Positions 13,592 to 20,604 of a stretch of DNA of 20,604 nucleotides are shown piece after piece (position 1 is the first letter of the stretch; each line of letters begins with the position of its first letter). The position numbers and the translations under genes were made by a program. The stretch comes from a bacterium. Its GTDB lineage: Bacteria > Gemmatimonadota > Gemmatimonadetes > Gemmatimonadales > Gemmatimonadaceae. A model generated the notes under the pieces. That model had not been told where the DNA came from, did no database searches, and saw nothing but the letters and a program-made list of their open reading frames with translations. The stretch spans positions 1 to 20,604 of the forward strand of contig JAJZRK010000028.1 of NCBI GenBank assembly GCA_021802745.1. The letters are read 5' to 3'.

Positions 13592-15511
13592 TTACGGCTT
13601 CTTCACTTCGGGCTGGGTCCGGATCACCTCGCCGTCATCCAGGATGTGCGGGGTGATGAGGATGATCAGGTCCTGCTTGCGCTCGATGGTCTCGGTCTCG
13701 CTGAACAGTCGGCCGATGAGCGGCAGCGAGCTCAAGATCGGAATGCCCGTGCGGCTCTTGGAGACCTGTGTCTGCGTCAGGCCGCCGATCACCGCCGTTT
13801 CACCGTCGGCCACCAGCACCTCGTTCTTCGAGTTGCGCTTGTTGGTGTTCGGCCCCGCCGACGTCACCTCCACGAGCTGCTCCTGCGAGGCGGTGACCGT
13901 GAGGTTGAGCAGGCGGTTGGCCGTCACGCGCGGCGTCACGGTGAGCGTGATGCCGATTTCCTTGGTCTGGATCTGCGGCGCCACCGAGTTGATCTGGCCC
14001 GCCGGCACCGGCGGCGTGAGCAGGTACGAGAGCGTCGAGCCGGAGAAGAGCGTCGCCTCGGTGTTGTCGAGCGCGGTGATGCTCGGCTCCGCCTGGATGT
14101 CGGAGAGCCGCTCCTGCGACAGCGCGTCAAGGAACGACGTCAGGTTGAACCCGCCGATCGCCATGTTGTAGATGAGGCTGACGGCGGCGTCGCTCTTGTA
14201 CTGGCGCCCGGCGTTCGCGATCCCGGTGAAGGCATCGCCGGTGAGGTCCACGCGGAAGTCGCCGGGCACCACCGTGTTGTTGACGAGGCGCGGCACGAGC
14301 TTGTTCTGGAACGCGCCCGAGGTGCCGAGGTCGTAGCTGATGCCCAGCCGCTCCGTCCCCGTGCGGTCCACGGCGATGATCTTCGCCTTGATGGCGACGA
14401 GCGGCGTGCGAACGTCGAGATCCTTGATGAAGCCCATGACGTCGGTGAGCCGCGCCTGCGTCTCGGTAATGATCAGCGAGTTGGTCTTGTCGTCGGTCGT
14501 GACCGAGCCGCGTCCGCAGCCGGCCGTCGAGATGGACGTCGCGCCACCTGCCGCCGCACCGCCCGCCGCCCCCGCGTCAGCGCCGGGAGCGCCGCCGGCC
14601 GCCTGGATCGGCGTGGCGCCGCCCTTGCTGCAGCCCGCGCTGAGGAGGCCGGTGATGGTCGTGGCGAGGGCGCCCGCCTTGGCGTAGTTCACCTGCACGA
14701 TCTGGCTGACCAGCGGCTCCTGCGCCTGGCGCGCCGAGATGTTGGTGTAGCTGTCCACCGTGATGATGCCCGTGGTGTCCTCGATGGCGGTCAGGCCCAC
14801 CGACGAGAGGATGGCGGCAAGCGCCACGTCCCACGGCTTGTTCTTGATCTCCATGAAGCCGATCTTGGTGTTCGCGACGCCGGCGCCGGCAACAATCGTC
14901 TTGTTGGCGAACGTGGCGAACGAACCGATCACATCGCGGATTTCCGTGTCCTTCTCGTACGTCACCGTGATGCGCGGCTGCTCGTACGGCGGCTCGACGG
15001 CGGGCGCGGCCGGCCGTGCCGGAGCCTGCGCGAGGACGGCCGGCGCGGCGTTCACGGGGGCGGTGGCGCTGGTCGCGGCGTCGCCGAGGTGCCAGGCGGC
15101 AAACTGGTCGGACCCGCTGATGGCGATGCGCACGTCGTTCTCGCCGCGGACGACGGTATAGTCGCGCGGCCCGTCCACGTCGAGCACGAGGCGGACGATG
15201 TCCGGCTTGTACTGTGCCACGCGCACGTTGGTGATGCCGCCGCGGGACACCTTGTCGTAGAAGCGCGCGGGCATGCTCAGCGTCGCGCCGCGGAAGTCCA
15301 CGACGATGCGGCGCGGGTTCGTGAGCGTGAAGTCGACGACGTCGACCGTTCCGTCGATGGCCACCACCACCTCGGCCCGCCCCGCGGCGGGGACGACGCT
15401 GAGCGCCGTCACCGACGACGGTGCGCGCGTCGCGTCCGGCTGGGCAGTGGCGCTTCGCGCGCCGACGGTCAGCGCGGCCGCAATCGCGGCCAGCTGGTAG
15501 ACTCGCCTCAT
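13592..15511 (-). CDS. pilQ: type IV pilus outer-membrane secretin PilQ
   Basis: 639 aa. Forms the outer-membrane channel through which the pilus passes. A signal peptide (1-23, ...RSATA/QP) is followed by an AMIN domain (about 34-135, with VVDFRGATLSM and VRLVLDVDGP), an A/P-rich linker (about 145-178), an STN/N0-type domain (about 180-260), an N1-type domain broken by an A/G-rich loop (about 295-331), and the C-terminal secretin domain (about 380-639: IQAEPSITALDNTEATLFSG, KEIGITLTVTPRV, LVADGETAVIGGLTQT, GIPILSSLPLIGRLF, LIILITPHIL). The ATG overlaps the pilP stop (ATGA). Two cysteines, C294 and C332, frame the loop and could form a disulphide. Complete and confident. Confidence 0.95.
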   Translation of the reverse strand: MRRVYQLAAIAAALTVGARSATAQPDATRAPSSVTALSVVPAAGRAEVVVAIDGTVDVVDFTLTNPRRIVVDFRGATLSMPARFYDKVSRGGITNVRVAQYKPDIVRLVLDVDGPRDYTVVRGENDVRIAISGSDQFAAWHLGDAATSATAPVNAAPAVLAQAPARPAAPAVEPPYEQPRITVTYEKDTEIRDVIGSFATFANKTIVAGAGVANTKIGFMEIKNKPWDVALAAILSSVGLTAIEDTTGIITVDSYTNISARQAQEPLVSQIVQVNYAKAGALATTITGLLSAGCSKGGATPIQAAGGAPGADAGAAGGAAAGGATSISTAGCGRGSVTTDDKTNSLIITETQARLTDVMGFIKDLDVRTPLVAIKAKIIAVDRTGTERLGISYDLGTSGAFQNKLVPRLVNNTVVPGDFRVDLTGDAFTGIANAGRQYKSDAAVSLIYNMAIGGFNLTSFLDALSQERLSDIQAEPSITALDNTEATLFSGSTLSYLLTPPVPAGQINSVAPQIQTKEIGITLTVTPRVTANRLLNLTVTASQEQLVEVTSAGPNTNKRNSKNEVLVADGETAVIGGLTQTQVSKSRTGIPILSSLPLIGRLFSETETIERKQDLIILITPHILDDGEVIRTQPEVKKP

Positions 15512-16125
15512 GGCTTCCCCTTGGTCTGCTGGGTCTGCTGCACGTTCAGCTTCAGCACTTCCTGGCGGCTGAACCCGTACTCTTCGATGGTCATCACCAC
15601 TTCCTGCGGCCTGATTTGCGACACGCGGGCCCGGCCGAGCATCTGGCCTGGCTTCGCGCGATACTGCTGGGAGGTGCTCACGTCGCGCATCACGGCCACC
15701 GAGTTCCGGCCGGCCGGATCATAGATGACGCCGACGAGCCGGAGGTCGGACACCAGCGGCCGGATCTCGCCGGTCTCGATGGGCGAGGCGAACGGATCGC
15801 GCCGCCCCTCACTCACATACGCAAAGACCTCGCGATCGAACGAAATGCGGTTCGAATCCTTCGCGGGTCCGGACGGCGCTGCGGACGCCGGCGCCTTGGC
15901 CGTTCCCTTCGCGGGCGCACCCGCCTGCCTGGCCGGCGCCTGCGCCGCGGGCTTCGTGCCCGGTGCCTGCTTCACGGCTGGACTGGCGGCGGCCGTCTGC
16001 GCGTTGGTCGCGGCGACGTTCTTCTTGGCCTGCTCAATGGGCTTGTTGATGGACGGCGGAATCTGCGCCGACGCAACCGACACGCCGGCCATCACCGCGA
16101 CGAGGACGCTCAGGCGGCGCATCAT
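15508..16125 (-). CDS. pilP: type IV pilus assembly protein PilP
   Basis: 205 aa. PilP links the inner-membrane PilMNO platform to the PilQ secretin. It has a signal peptide (MMRRLSVLVAVMAGVSVASA, cleavage near 20), a long A/K/P/Q-rich disordered linker (about 30-90), and a C-terminal beta domain with the family hallmark YVSEGRRDPFASP (about 104-116) followed by LRLVGVIYDPAGRNSVAVMRD. Most PilP proteins are lipoproteins; here no lipobox cysteine is present, so it appears to be cleaved by signal peptidase I or to remain anchored by its signal segment. ATGA overlaps with pilO upstream and pilQ downstream mark tight coupling. Confidence 0.88.
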   Translation of the reverse strand: MMRRLSVLVAVMAGVSVASAQIPPSINKPIEQAKKNVAATNAQTAAASPAVKQAPGTKPAAQAPARQAGAPAKGTAKAPASAAPSGPAKDSNRISFDREVFAYVSEGRRDPFASPIETGEIRPLVSDLRLVGVIYDPAGRNSVAVMRDVSTSQQYRAKPGQMLGRARVSQIRPQEVVMTIEEYGFSRQEVLKLNVQQTQQTKGKP

Positions 16126-16769
16126 CCCTTCCTCCCGGGCTTGGCCGGGGGCGTACCATTGCCGCTGTCGTCGGAAAGCGACGTCTTCACCGCGTACGTC
16201 TGGATGGTGAAGCTCGCCTGCAGCGGAACGCGGTCGGGCGAGGCCTGGGACTTTGCACCGGCGCCGCCGGCGACGCCGGAGACCTGCAGCTGCAGGCCAA
16301 GCGGCGCCACGATGCGCGTCATGGACGCGATGCCGGTGAGCAGCGCGCCAATTTCGTGATAGTCGCCGATGGCGCGCAGCTTGTACCGGTAGGTGTCGAA
16401 CTGTTCGCCCTGGATCACCGGCTCGGGTTCGATGTAGCCGATTTCAAGGCCCACGCGGCGCGCCGCGGTGGACACCTGCTCGAGCAGGGCCGGCACTTCG
16501 TTGCCCGCCGGAACGAGCGTGCGCATCAGTTCGAGGTTGGCGCGCAGGCGCTGCGCCTCCTCGCGAATGGTCGCCACCGACCCGCGGGCCAGCTGCGCCT
16601 TGGCGCGCTGGTTGCCCGCGTCGAGCGAGTCCACGTGCGTGGCCACGGTCGCGAGCGATTCCTGCTTGGGCGAAAAGACGAAATACCAGTACGCGCCGGC
16701 CCCGACCACGCCAAGGAAGGCGAGGAAGAGGAGCGTCTGGTCGCGCTGGTTCGTTGGGAGACCGGCCAT
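16122..16769 (-). CDS. pilO: type IV pilus inner-membrane protein PilO
   Basis: 215 aa. Forms a heterodimer with PilN in the alignment complex of the pilus machine. A short cytoplasmic N-terminus is followed by one membrane helix (LFLAFLGVVGAGAYWYFVF, about 14-32), a coiled-coil-prone stretch (about 45-85, with LDAGNQRAKAQLARG and IREEAQRLRANLE), and a ferredoxin-like periplasmic domain (about 85-180, with VPALLEQVSTAARRVGLEIGYIEP and YRYKLRAIGDYHEIGALLTGIASM). This matches PilO in length and layout. It starts 2 nt after the pilN TAG, with GGTGAGG as a plausible SD. The C-terminus is polar and overlaps the pilP start. Confidence 0.9.
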   Translation of the reverse strand: MAGLPTNQRDQTLLFLAFLGVVGAGAYWYFVFSPKQESLATVATHVDSLDAGNQRAKAQLARGSVATIREEAQRLRANLELMRTLVPAGNEVPALLEQVSTAARRVGLEIGYIEPEPVIQGEQFDTYRYKLRAIGDYHEIGALLTGIASMTRIVAPLGLQLQVSGVAGGAGAKSQASPDRVPLQASFTIQTYAVKTSLSDDSGNGTPPAKPGRKG

Positions 16770-16771
16770 GG

Positions 16772-17518
16772 CTACCTCACCGACACGGTGAACGGCACCG
16801 TGCGCAGCACCGAAGGATCAGGCTTCTCGTATTGGAGGTCGATCCGGAACTCGGTCGCTTCCTTGCCCTGTTGCATCACCACGTCACTGCGCACGAGCGT
16901 CACGTTCATCAGGAACGGCGACGCCTCGAGCGCCTTCATGAATCGCGTCAGCGCCTGGATGTCCACCGTATTGCCGACCACCTGCACGTTCAGGGCGTTG
17001 TCGGCGGCGCTCGGCGGCGGACCGCCGGGACCCTTCTTGGGCGCCGGCTTGGAGATGCCCGCCTGCACCTCGGGCGGATCGCTGGAAATCGCGCTGGTCT
17101 GCACGACCGAGCGCAGCCAGATGTAGGGCGGCATCGCCCGGCTGATTTCGTCGAGGATGTGCGGCCAGATGAGGCGCGTGCCATCAATCGCCGAGATGAC
17201 GGCGATCTGGCGCTGCACCGAGTCGCGCTGCGCCTCGGCCTTGCCCCGCTCGGCGATGACCGACGCGTAGCGCGTGGAGTCCTGCACCGCCTTCTGCTCG
17301 CGCTCGGTGAGCGAGGACTCGCGCCGCGACTGGTACACCCACATGGCGCCGATGGCGGCGAGGCCGACGACGACCCCGGCGACGGCGCTGAGGAGCCACG
17401 GATCGCGCACGCGCGATGACAGATCCTCGAAGACGTCGCCGAGGTTGCCGAGGCTGAACGACGGCCCGCCACTCCGCGTCTTCTTTCGCGCGCCGGGGAG
17501 GAGATTGATTTCAATCAT
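16772..17518 (-). CDS. pilN: type IV pilus inner-membrane protein PilN
   Basis: 248 aa. The cytoplasmic N-terminus begins MIEINLLPGARKK, the PilN motif that binds PilM (INLLP). About 35 residues later a single membrane helix follows (WLLSAVAGVVVGLAAIGAMWV, about 41-62), then a coiled-coil segment and a periplasmic ferredoxin-like domain (about 110-245, with IWPHILDEISRAMPPYIWLRSV and ALTRFMKALEASPFLMNVTLV). Slightly longer than the common 180-200 aa PilN, because of a P/G-rich loop (about 150-170, KPAPKKGPGGPPPSA). It lies 19 nt after pilM; pilO follows after 2 nt. Confidence 0.92.
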   Translation of the reverse strand: MIEINLLPGARKKTRSGGPSFSLGNLGDVFEDLSSRVRDPWLLSAVAGVVVGLAAIGAMWVYQSRRESSLTEREQKAVQDSTRYASVIAERGKAEAQRDSVQRQIAVISAIDGTRLIWPHILDEISRAMPPYIWLRSVVQTSAISSDPPEVQAGISKPAPKKGPGGPPPSAADNALNVQVVGNTVDIQALTRFMKALEASPFLMNVTLVRSDVVMQQGKEATEFRIDLQYEKPDPSVLRTVPFTVSVR

Positions 17519-17537
17519 GGTGCGCTCTGGGCCCGGG

Positions 17538-18581
17538 TCAGGCGGGCTGGCGCAGCGCCAGACCGATGGGGAGCATCAGCAGGGGCGCCACTTCGTCCGT
17601 GACGAGCGGGTCAAATGCCCCGTCGCGGACCCGCAGGTTGGCCAGAGGATTGGCGTGCTCGACCTGCACGCGCAGGCGCGCGGCAAGCACGTCGGAGAGC
17701 CCAGGAATGCGCGAGCCGCCGCCGCACATGTACACCGCGCGCATGGGCGCGGCGTTGCGCGACGACGAGGCGAGGAAGGCCGCGGCGCGCTCGATGCCGA
17801 CGGCGATTTCCTCGCCGCGCCCCTCGAGCACGGCGTCGAGGTGCGGCGAACGGTCGTACCCTTCGAGCAGCTGTGATGCCTCGTCGGCGCCGAGGCCGCG
17901 CTCGCGCTGCAGGTCCTCGCGGAACCGGCGCGTGCCCACCGACAGGTCGCGGGTGAGGATCGGCACCCCCTCATCGAGGATGTTGATGTTCGTCACTTCG
18001 TGCCCGATGTTGACCAGGCCGACGACGCCCTGCATCGCATCGGGATAGCTCAGCTCGAACGCGTTGTGCAGGGCAAAGGCATCCACGTCCACGACGGCGG
18101 GATTGAGCCCGGCGTCGGCGAGCAGCCGGAGCTTGGCCTCGACGAGCTCCCGCTTCGCGGCCACCAGCAGCACGCTCATCTCGGGGCCGTCGCCGGCCGG
18201 GTCGAGGATCTGGAAGTCGAGTTCCACCGATTCCATGTCGAACGGCACGTGCTGTTCCGCTTCCCAGCGCATCAGCTCGCGCGCCTGCTGCTCCTTCACG
18301 CGTTCGATCTGGATCTTCTTGATGATGACGTCGCGGCCGCCGACGGCGGCGACGACGTCCTTGGACGTCACCCCGGCCGCCTGCATCGTGGCCTGGATCG
18401 CGTCGGCGACGATCTGGGGATCCATCACCTCACCCTCGACGATCGCGTCGGCGAGGAGCGGGGTGATGGCCACCTTCATCAGTTCAGGCTCGCTGCGGGA
18501 ATGGTCAATCACGGCCACCTTGACGAGGCCGGATCCGACATCGAGCCCTACTGAGGTCTTCTTGCGACCGAAGAGCGCCAT
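17538..18581 (-). CDS. pilM: type IV pilus assembly ATPase-like protein PilM
   Basis: 347 aa. An actin-fold cytoplasmic protein that binds the PilN tail. It starts MALFGRKKTSVGLDVGSGLVKV, with the FtsA/actin phosphate-1-like GLDVGS motif. FQILDP, VVDVDAFALHNAFEL, VGLVNIGHEVTNINIL (phosphate-2 type) and YMCGGGSRIPGLSDVLAARL (adenosine motif) follow, and the C-terminus ends LLMLPIGLALRQPA. The frame is open up to 18827, but the family start is clearly the MALFGRKK methionine at 18581; GAGGG lies 12 nt upstream as a weak SD. First gene of pilMNOPQ. Confidence 0.95.
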   Translation of the reverse strand: MALFGRKKTSVGLDVGSGLVKVAVIDHSRSEPELMKVAITPLLADAIVEGEVMDPQIVADAIQATMQAAGVTSKDVVAAVGGRDVIIKKIQIERVKEQQARELMRWEAEQHVPFDMESVELDFQILDPAGDGPEMSVLLVAAKRELVEAKLRLLADAGLNPAVVDVDAFALHNAFELSYPDAMQGVVGLVNIGHEVTNINILDEGVPILTRDLSVGTRRFREDLQRERGLGADEASQLLEGYDRSPHLDAVLEGRGEEIAVGIERAAAFLASSSRNAAPMRAVYMCGGGSRIPGLSDVLAARLRVQVEHANPLANLRVRDGAFDPLVTDEVAPLLMLPIGLALRQPA

Positions 18582-18860
18582 CTGCGAACCGGCCCTCAGG
18601 CGAGGAGTGCGATCGGGCAACCGCGCACTGCGCGGTATCCCGACGATGGACGACGTGTTCGCGTGCTGGGACCGCAAAGTTGCAGACGGTAACCGCACGC
18701 GGTCAATAGTTGTGACAGGCGCAAATTGCTGGCTTGGCTTGCAGTTACGCCAACTCAGCAATCCGCGGCATCGCCCCCATGCTCCGGCTGGATGTCCGGC
18801 GCGGGGAGGGTTCCGCCCCATTATCACGAGCGGGGGGGGATAGAGGTAACAGTAGGGAGG
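18582..18860. other. intergenic region between the pseudopilin genes and pilM
   Basis: About 280 nt without a convincing gene. It should hold the promoter of pilMNOPQ. The best -35 candidate on the minus strand is TTGACC (18706-18701), but the -10 position at 17-nt spacing reads GCAACT, a poor match. A C-run (eight C on the minus strand near 18832-18839) and a short direct repeat around 18730-18745 are visible. No clear terminator for the pseudopilin genes. Confidence 0.4.
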
Positions 18861-19310
18861 TCACGGAGATGGCAATCGGGTCCAGCCCGACGCGCCCGCT
18901 GGCACCCATTGGCCCCCTCCCACCGAATCCGCTCGCCAAGCCACCAGCACCCGTTGACGGACGCGGGCGAACCCTCCCCGCACCGGCATTTCCGCGGCAA
19001 GTTCGAGGGTCGCATACGGGGCGGCCGCCCCGATGAGACGCCAACGGGTCCGCGCCTTTCCCGCCGTGCCTTCTCCGGCCGCCAAGACGGCGCCGGGAAT
19101 GATGTCGGGGCAGCATGGCGCGCCGGTCAGGGCGTCGAGGCCAGCGGCCTGGCCGCTCTCGACGGCGGCCGCGAGCTCAGAGCGGGCGAGTTCGAGGGCG
19201 GCCTGCTGCCTCGTGCGCAGCGCCCGCTGTGCGCCCACGGCCACCGACATGGCCATGATGACGAGCACCGCGAGCACCGCGGCCAGCGCGTAGCCTCGTC
19301 GGCCGCTCAT
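18861..19310 (-). CDS. PilX/GspK-like minor pseudopilin
   Basis: 149 aa from ATG 19310. A short basic leader MSGRRG is followed by the hydrophobic helix YALAAVLAVLVIMAMSVAVGA, a type III prepilin signal with Gly at -1. The residue at +5 is alanine, not glutamate, as in GspK and some PilX-type tip pseudopilins. After the helix come an amphipathic region (LRTRQQAALELARSELAAAVES) and a small C-terminal domain with a CC pair (GAPCCPD). The start overlaps the stop of the preceding pseudopilin (ATGA). The frame continues upstream within that gene, but this is a shadow. Family assignment rests on the N-terminus and the gene order, so moderate. Confidence 0.72.
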   Translation of the reverse strand: MSGRRGYALAAVLAVLVIMAMSVAVGAQRALRTRQQAALELARSELAAAVESGQAAGLDALTGAPCCPDIIPGAVLAAGEGTAGKARTRWRLIGAAAPYATLELAAEMPVRGGFARVRQRVLVAWRADSVGGGQWVPAGASGWTRLPSP

Positions 19311-20062
19311 GGTGCGACCGCGAGCGGCAGGCGCGCCCATCGCCGGGACCGGCGCCCGGCCACGACGGCCCGCGCGACGACGTCGAGCGCGACGGGCTGC
19401 CCCGCTGCGTCGTGCACGAGGGAGAACTGAAGCCCGCCCTGTCCCGGCGGCAGCAGCGGCCCGGTGATCGGCTGTGCCGCGCCACACGATGAGGTGCAGG
19501 ATCTCTCTCCCAGCCACCAGAGTCTGTCGGACGACCGGTAGGCCGCGAAGCGTGTCATGCGCCAGACGCGCGCCGGGACGGCGAGGACAGGCACTGTGGC
19601 CGGGGGCGCCTCGGCCAGCGTCAGGCGGGTCCCACCCACGGGGCACGCGGCCGAGGGGCGCTGGACGCCGACGGACGCGAGGGCGCCGCGCCACTCGCGC
19701 CGCAGGAGCGTGTCCATGACTGCCAGGGAGTCGCCGGCGCGCGGCGGGCTCCACCATGGCTCGGAGGCGGGGACGACCAGGCGCAGCGCGTTTCTGTCGC
19801 AGGGCGTCGCCACGATCCGCTGCGAAGCCAGATCGAGCGCGGTGTCGCCAAGGAGGCGCACGACGCCTGCGGCGTGTCCCAGCTCCGCGCGCAGCACCTC
19901 GTGCACCTCGCGCACGATGTCGTCGGCGCGCGCCTGCGCGTCGTGTGCACGCTGGAGGCGCAGCTGGTGGCTGAGTCCGCGCGCCGCCACCGCCATCACG
20001 ACGCCGGACAACGCGAGCGCGACGAGCAGTTCGGGAAGCCCGACCCCCCGGCGAAGCGTCAT
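19307..20062 (-). CDS. PilW-like minor pseudopilin
   Basis: 251 aa from ATG 20062. The prepilin signal is MTLRRG/VGLPELLVALALSGVVMAVAARGL: Gly at -1, Glu at +5, then a hydrophobic helix. A long helix and a large globular part follow (about 35-250), with four cysteines (TPCDRN, SAACPVG, RSCTSSCG), like PilW/GspJ-type proteins, which are the biggest minor pilins. It would be processed by the prepilin peptidase and take part in pilus priming. ATGA overlaps with the genes on both sides. The start at 20062 is fixed by the overlap and by the signal beginning there; the open frame runs further upstream into the previous gene as a shadow. Confidence 0.82.
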   Translation of the reverse strand: MTLRRGVGLPELLVALALSGVVMAVAARGLSHQLRLQRAHDAQARADDIVREVHEVLRAELGHAAGVVRLLGDTALDLASQRIVATPCDRNALRLVVPASEPWWSPPRAGDSLAVMDTLLRREWRGALASVGVQRPSAACPVGGTRLTLAEAPPATVPVLAVPARVWRMTRFAAYRSSDRLWWLGERSCTSSCGAAQPITGPLLPPGQGGLQFSLVHDAAGQPVALDVVARAVVAGRRSRRWARLPLAVAP

Positions 20063-20400
20063 GGCCGGCACCGGACCGACGCGGCGATCCGGCGCGAGAG
20101 CGCCGGCCGGGATGGCACGTCGAGTGTGTCGGTGAAGCGCAGGAGCCAGCCTTCGGGCGCGACCTGCCATCGCTCATGCACCCCGTCATGTCGCGTCTCG
20201 CCGGCTTGCGCCGCGCCGCAGGTGCGCCTCAGCGAGTCGAGGCGCGCTTGCAGCACCTCGGCCACGCGATGCGTCAGGCGGGCGTCGCCGTCGAGGCGCG
20301 CCACCGCGCCGGCCGCGCGCACAAAGGCGGCAAGCCCGACGGCAAGTAGGACGAGCGCGGTGAGAAGCTCGATGATCGAAAAGGCGCGGACGGCTCGCAT
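20059..20400 (-). CDS. PilV/GspI-like minor pseudopilin
   Basis: 113 aa. The prepilin signal is MRAVRA/FSIIELLTALVLLAVGLAAFVRAAG: Phe at +1, Glu at +5, long hydrophobic helix. The residue at -1 is alanine rather than the usual glycine, a tolerated but less common choice. The size and the position before a PilW-like gene fit PilV or GspI. Two cysteines lie in the C-terminal part (RRTCGAAQ, SVRCRP). First of three overlapping pseudopilin genes. TACGAT lies 6 nt before the ATG, so it may start its own leaderless mRNA even though an intron end sits 78 nt upstream. Confidence 0.8.
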   Translation of the reverse strand: MRAVRAFSIIELLTALVLLAVGLAAFVRAAGAVARLDGDARLTHRVAEVLQARLDSLRRTCGAAQAGETRHDGVHERWQVAPEGWLLRFTDTLDVPSRPALSRRIAASVRCRP

Positions 20401-20412
20401 GGAACCATCGTA
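20401..20412 (-). promoter_or_regulatory. putative leaderless -10 box for the pseudopilin genes
   Basis: TACGAT (20412-20407) on the minus strand is followed by GGTTCC and then the ATG at 20400. Same spacing as the other TANNNT-to-ATG boxes in this window. No -35 match is evident. Confidence 0.4.
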
Positions 20413-20477
20413 GCGCGATCCGGCCGCGGTTCATCACCATTTTCCGCCGCCGAGCATCGAAGCACCGCACCCCCGAA

Positions 20478-20604
20478 ATCGGGATAGGGGGTAGCCGGTG
20501 ATCCCGGCTACGCCCCTCCCACACCACCGGACATGCGGGTCCGCATCCGGCGGTTCGGTGAGTTGAGGTTAGCGCGCGACAAGCCGTGGTACGCCAAGCT
20601 GATC
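20478..20604 (-). mobile_element. 3' end of a group II intron (domains V and VI), cut by the window edge
   Basis: On the minus strand a domain-V-like hairpin lies at about 20556-20523: outer stem ACCGCCGG / CCGGTGGT, a 2-nt bulge (GT) on the 3' side, inner stem ATGCG / CGCAT and a 4-nt loop. A domain-VI-like hairpin follows: stem GTAGCCGG / CCGGCTAC (20511-20504 with 20498-20491), lower pairs GGGG/CCCC and GGG/CCC, and an unpaired A at 20485, 8 nt before a 3' end CCCGAT at 20478, where the branch-point adenosine belongs. Frames upstream would be the tail of the intron's reverse transcriptase/maturase, outside the window. The intron points toward the pseudopilin genes. Confidence 0.75.

Noticed and set aside
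13502..15724. 740-aa plus-strand open frame
   Set aside because: Antisense to pilQ, starts inside the tandem repeat, and has R/D/H/V-rich low-information composition; pilQ on the other strand is unmistakable.
20186..20527. 113-aa minus-strand ORF overlapping the intron end
   Set aside because: It starts inside the intron domain VI region and runs out of frame across the PilV-like gene; no pilin signal or other motif.

Overview
This is a G+C-rich, gene-dense bacterial chromosome segment. Gene content (pilMNOPQ next to shikimate genes, topA-trmFO, panC-panB, a secreted M28 peptidase with a signal peptide ending AAQQ) and codon bias fit a Gemmatimonadota-like or other high-GC didermic bacterium. 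A didermic envelope is shown directly by the PilQ outer-membrane secretin. The phylum is my inference and was not tested.

Layout, left to right. (1) Minus strand, 1-475: the 5' part of a D12-class adenine DNA methyltransferase that runs off the edge. (2) Plus strand, 580-3169: a tightly coupled operon of a Rossmann/DUF2520 oxidoreductase, panC and panB (ATGA overlaps). It covers pantothenate synthesis and probably uses the DUF2520 protein as ketopantoate reductase. (3) Minus, 3182-4099: xerC, preceded by a ~50-bp-arm purine/pyrimidine inverted repeat, then a small plus-strand membrane protein. (4) Minus, 4899-6419: a secreted M28 zinc peptidase with a clear terminator. (5) Plus, 6646-7673: a deoxynucleoside kinase and a small membrane protein. 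(6) Minus, about 20400 down to 7675: one long co-directional block. In transcription order it holds three type IV pseudopilins, a 280-bp gap, pilM-pilN-pilO-pilP-pilQ, a strong hairpin plus heptanucleotide tandem repeats, aroC, aroK, a short DUF494/Smg-like ORF, topA and trmFO. (7) Minus, right edge (20478-20604): domains V and VI and the 3' end of a group II intron, just upstream of the pseudopilin genes.

The most striking observations are these. topA, normally essential, is interrupted by a single in-frame amber codon between the TOPRIM domain and the catalytic-tyrosine domain, with a GTG two codons downstream. A group II intron terminus sits beside the pilin genes. trmFO carries a G-rich low-complexity in-frame insertion right before a conserved cysteine motif. 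A long hairpin lies beside xerC. Several genes have a TANNNT box 5-7 nt before the ATG, which suggests leaderless mRNAs. I do not see a wholly new multi-gene system. The best candidates for something undescribed are the split or recoded topA and the DUF2520 protein in the pantothenate operon.
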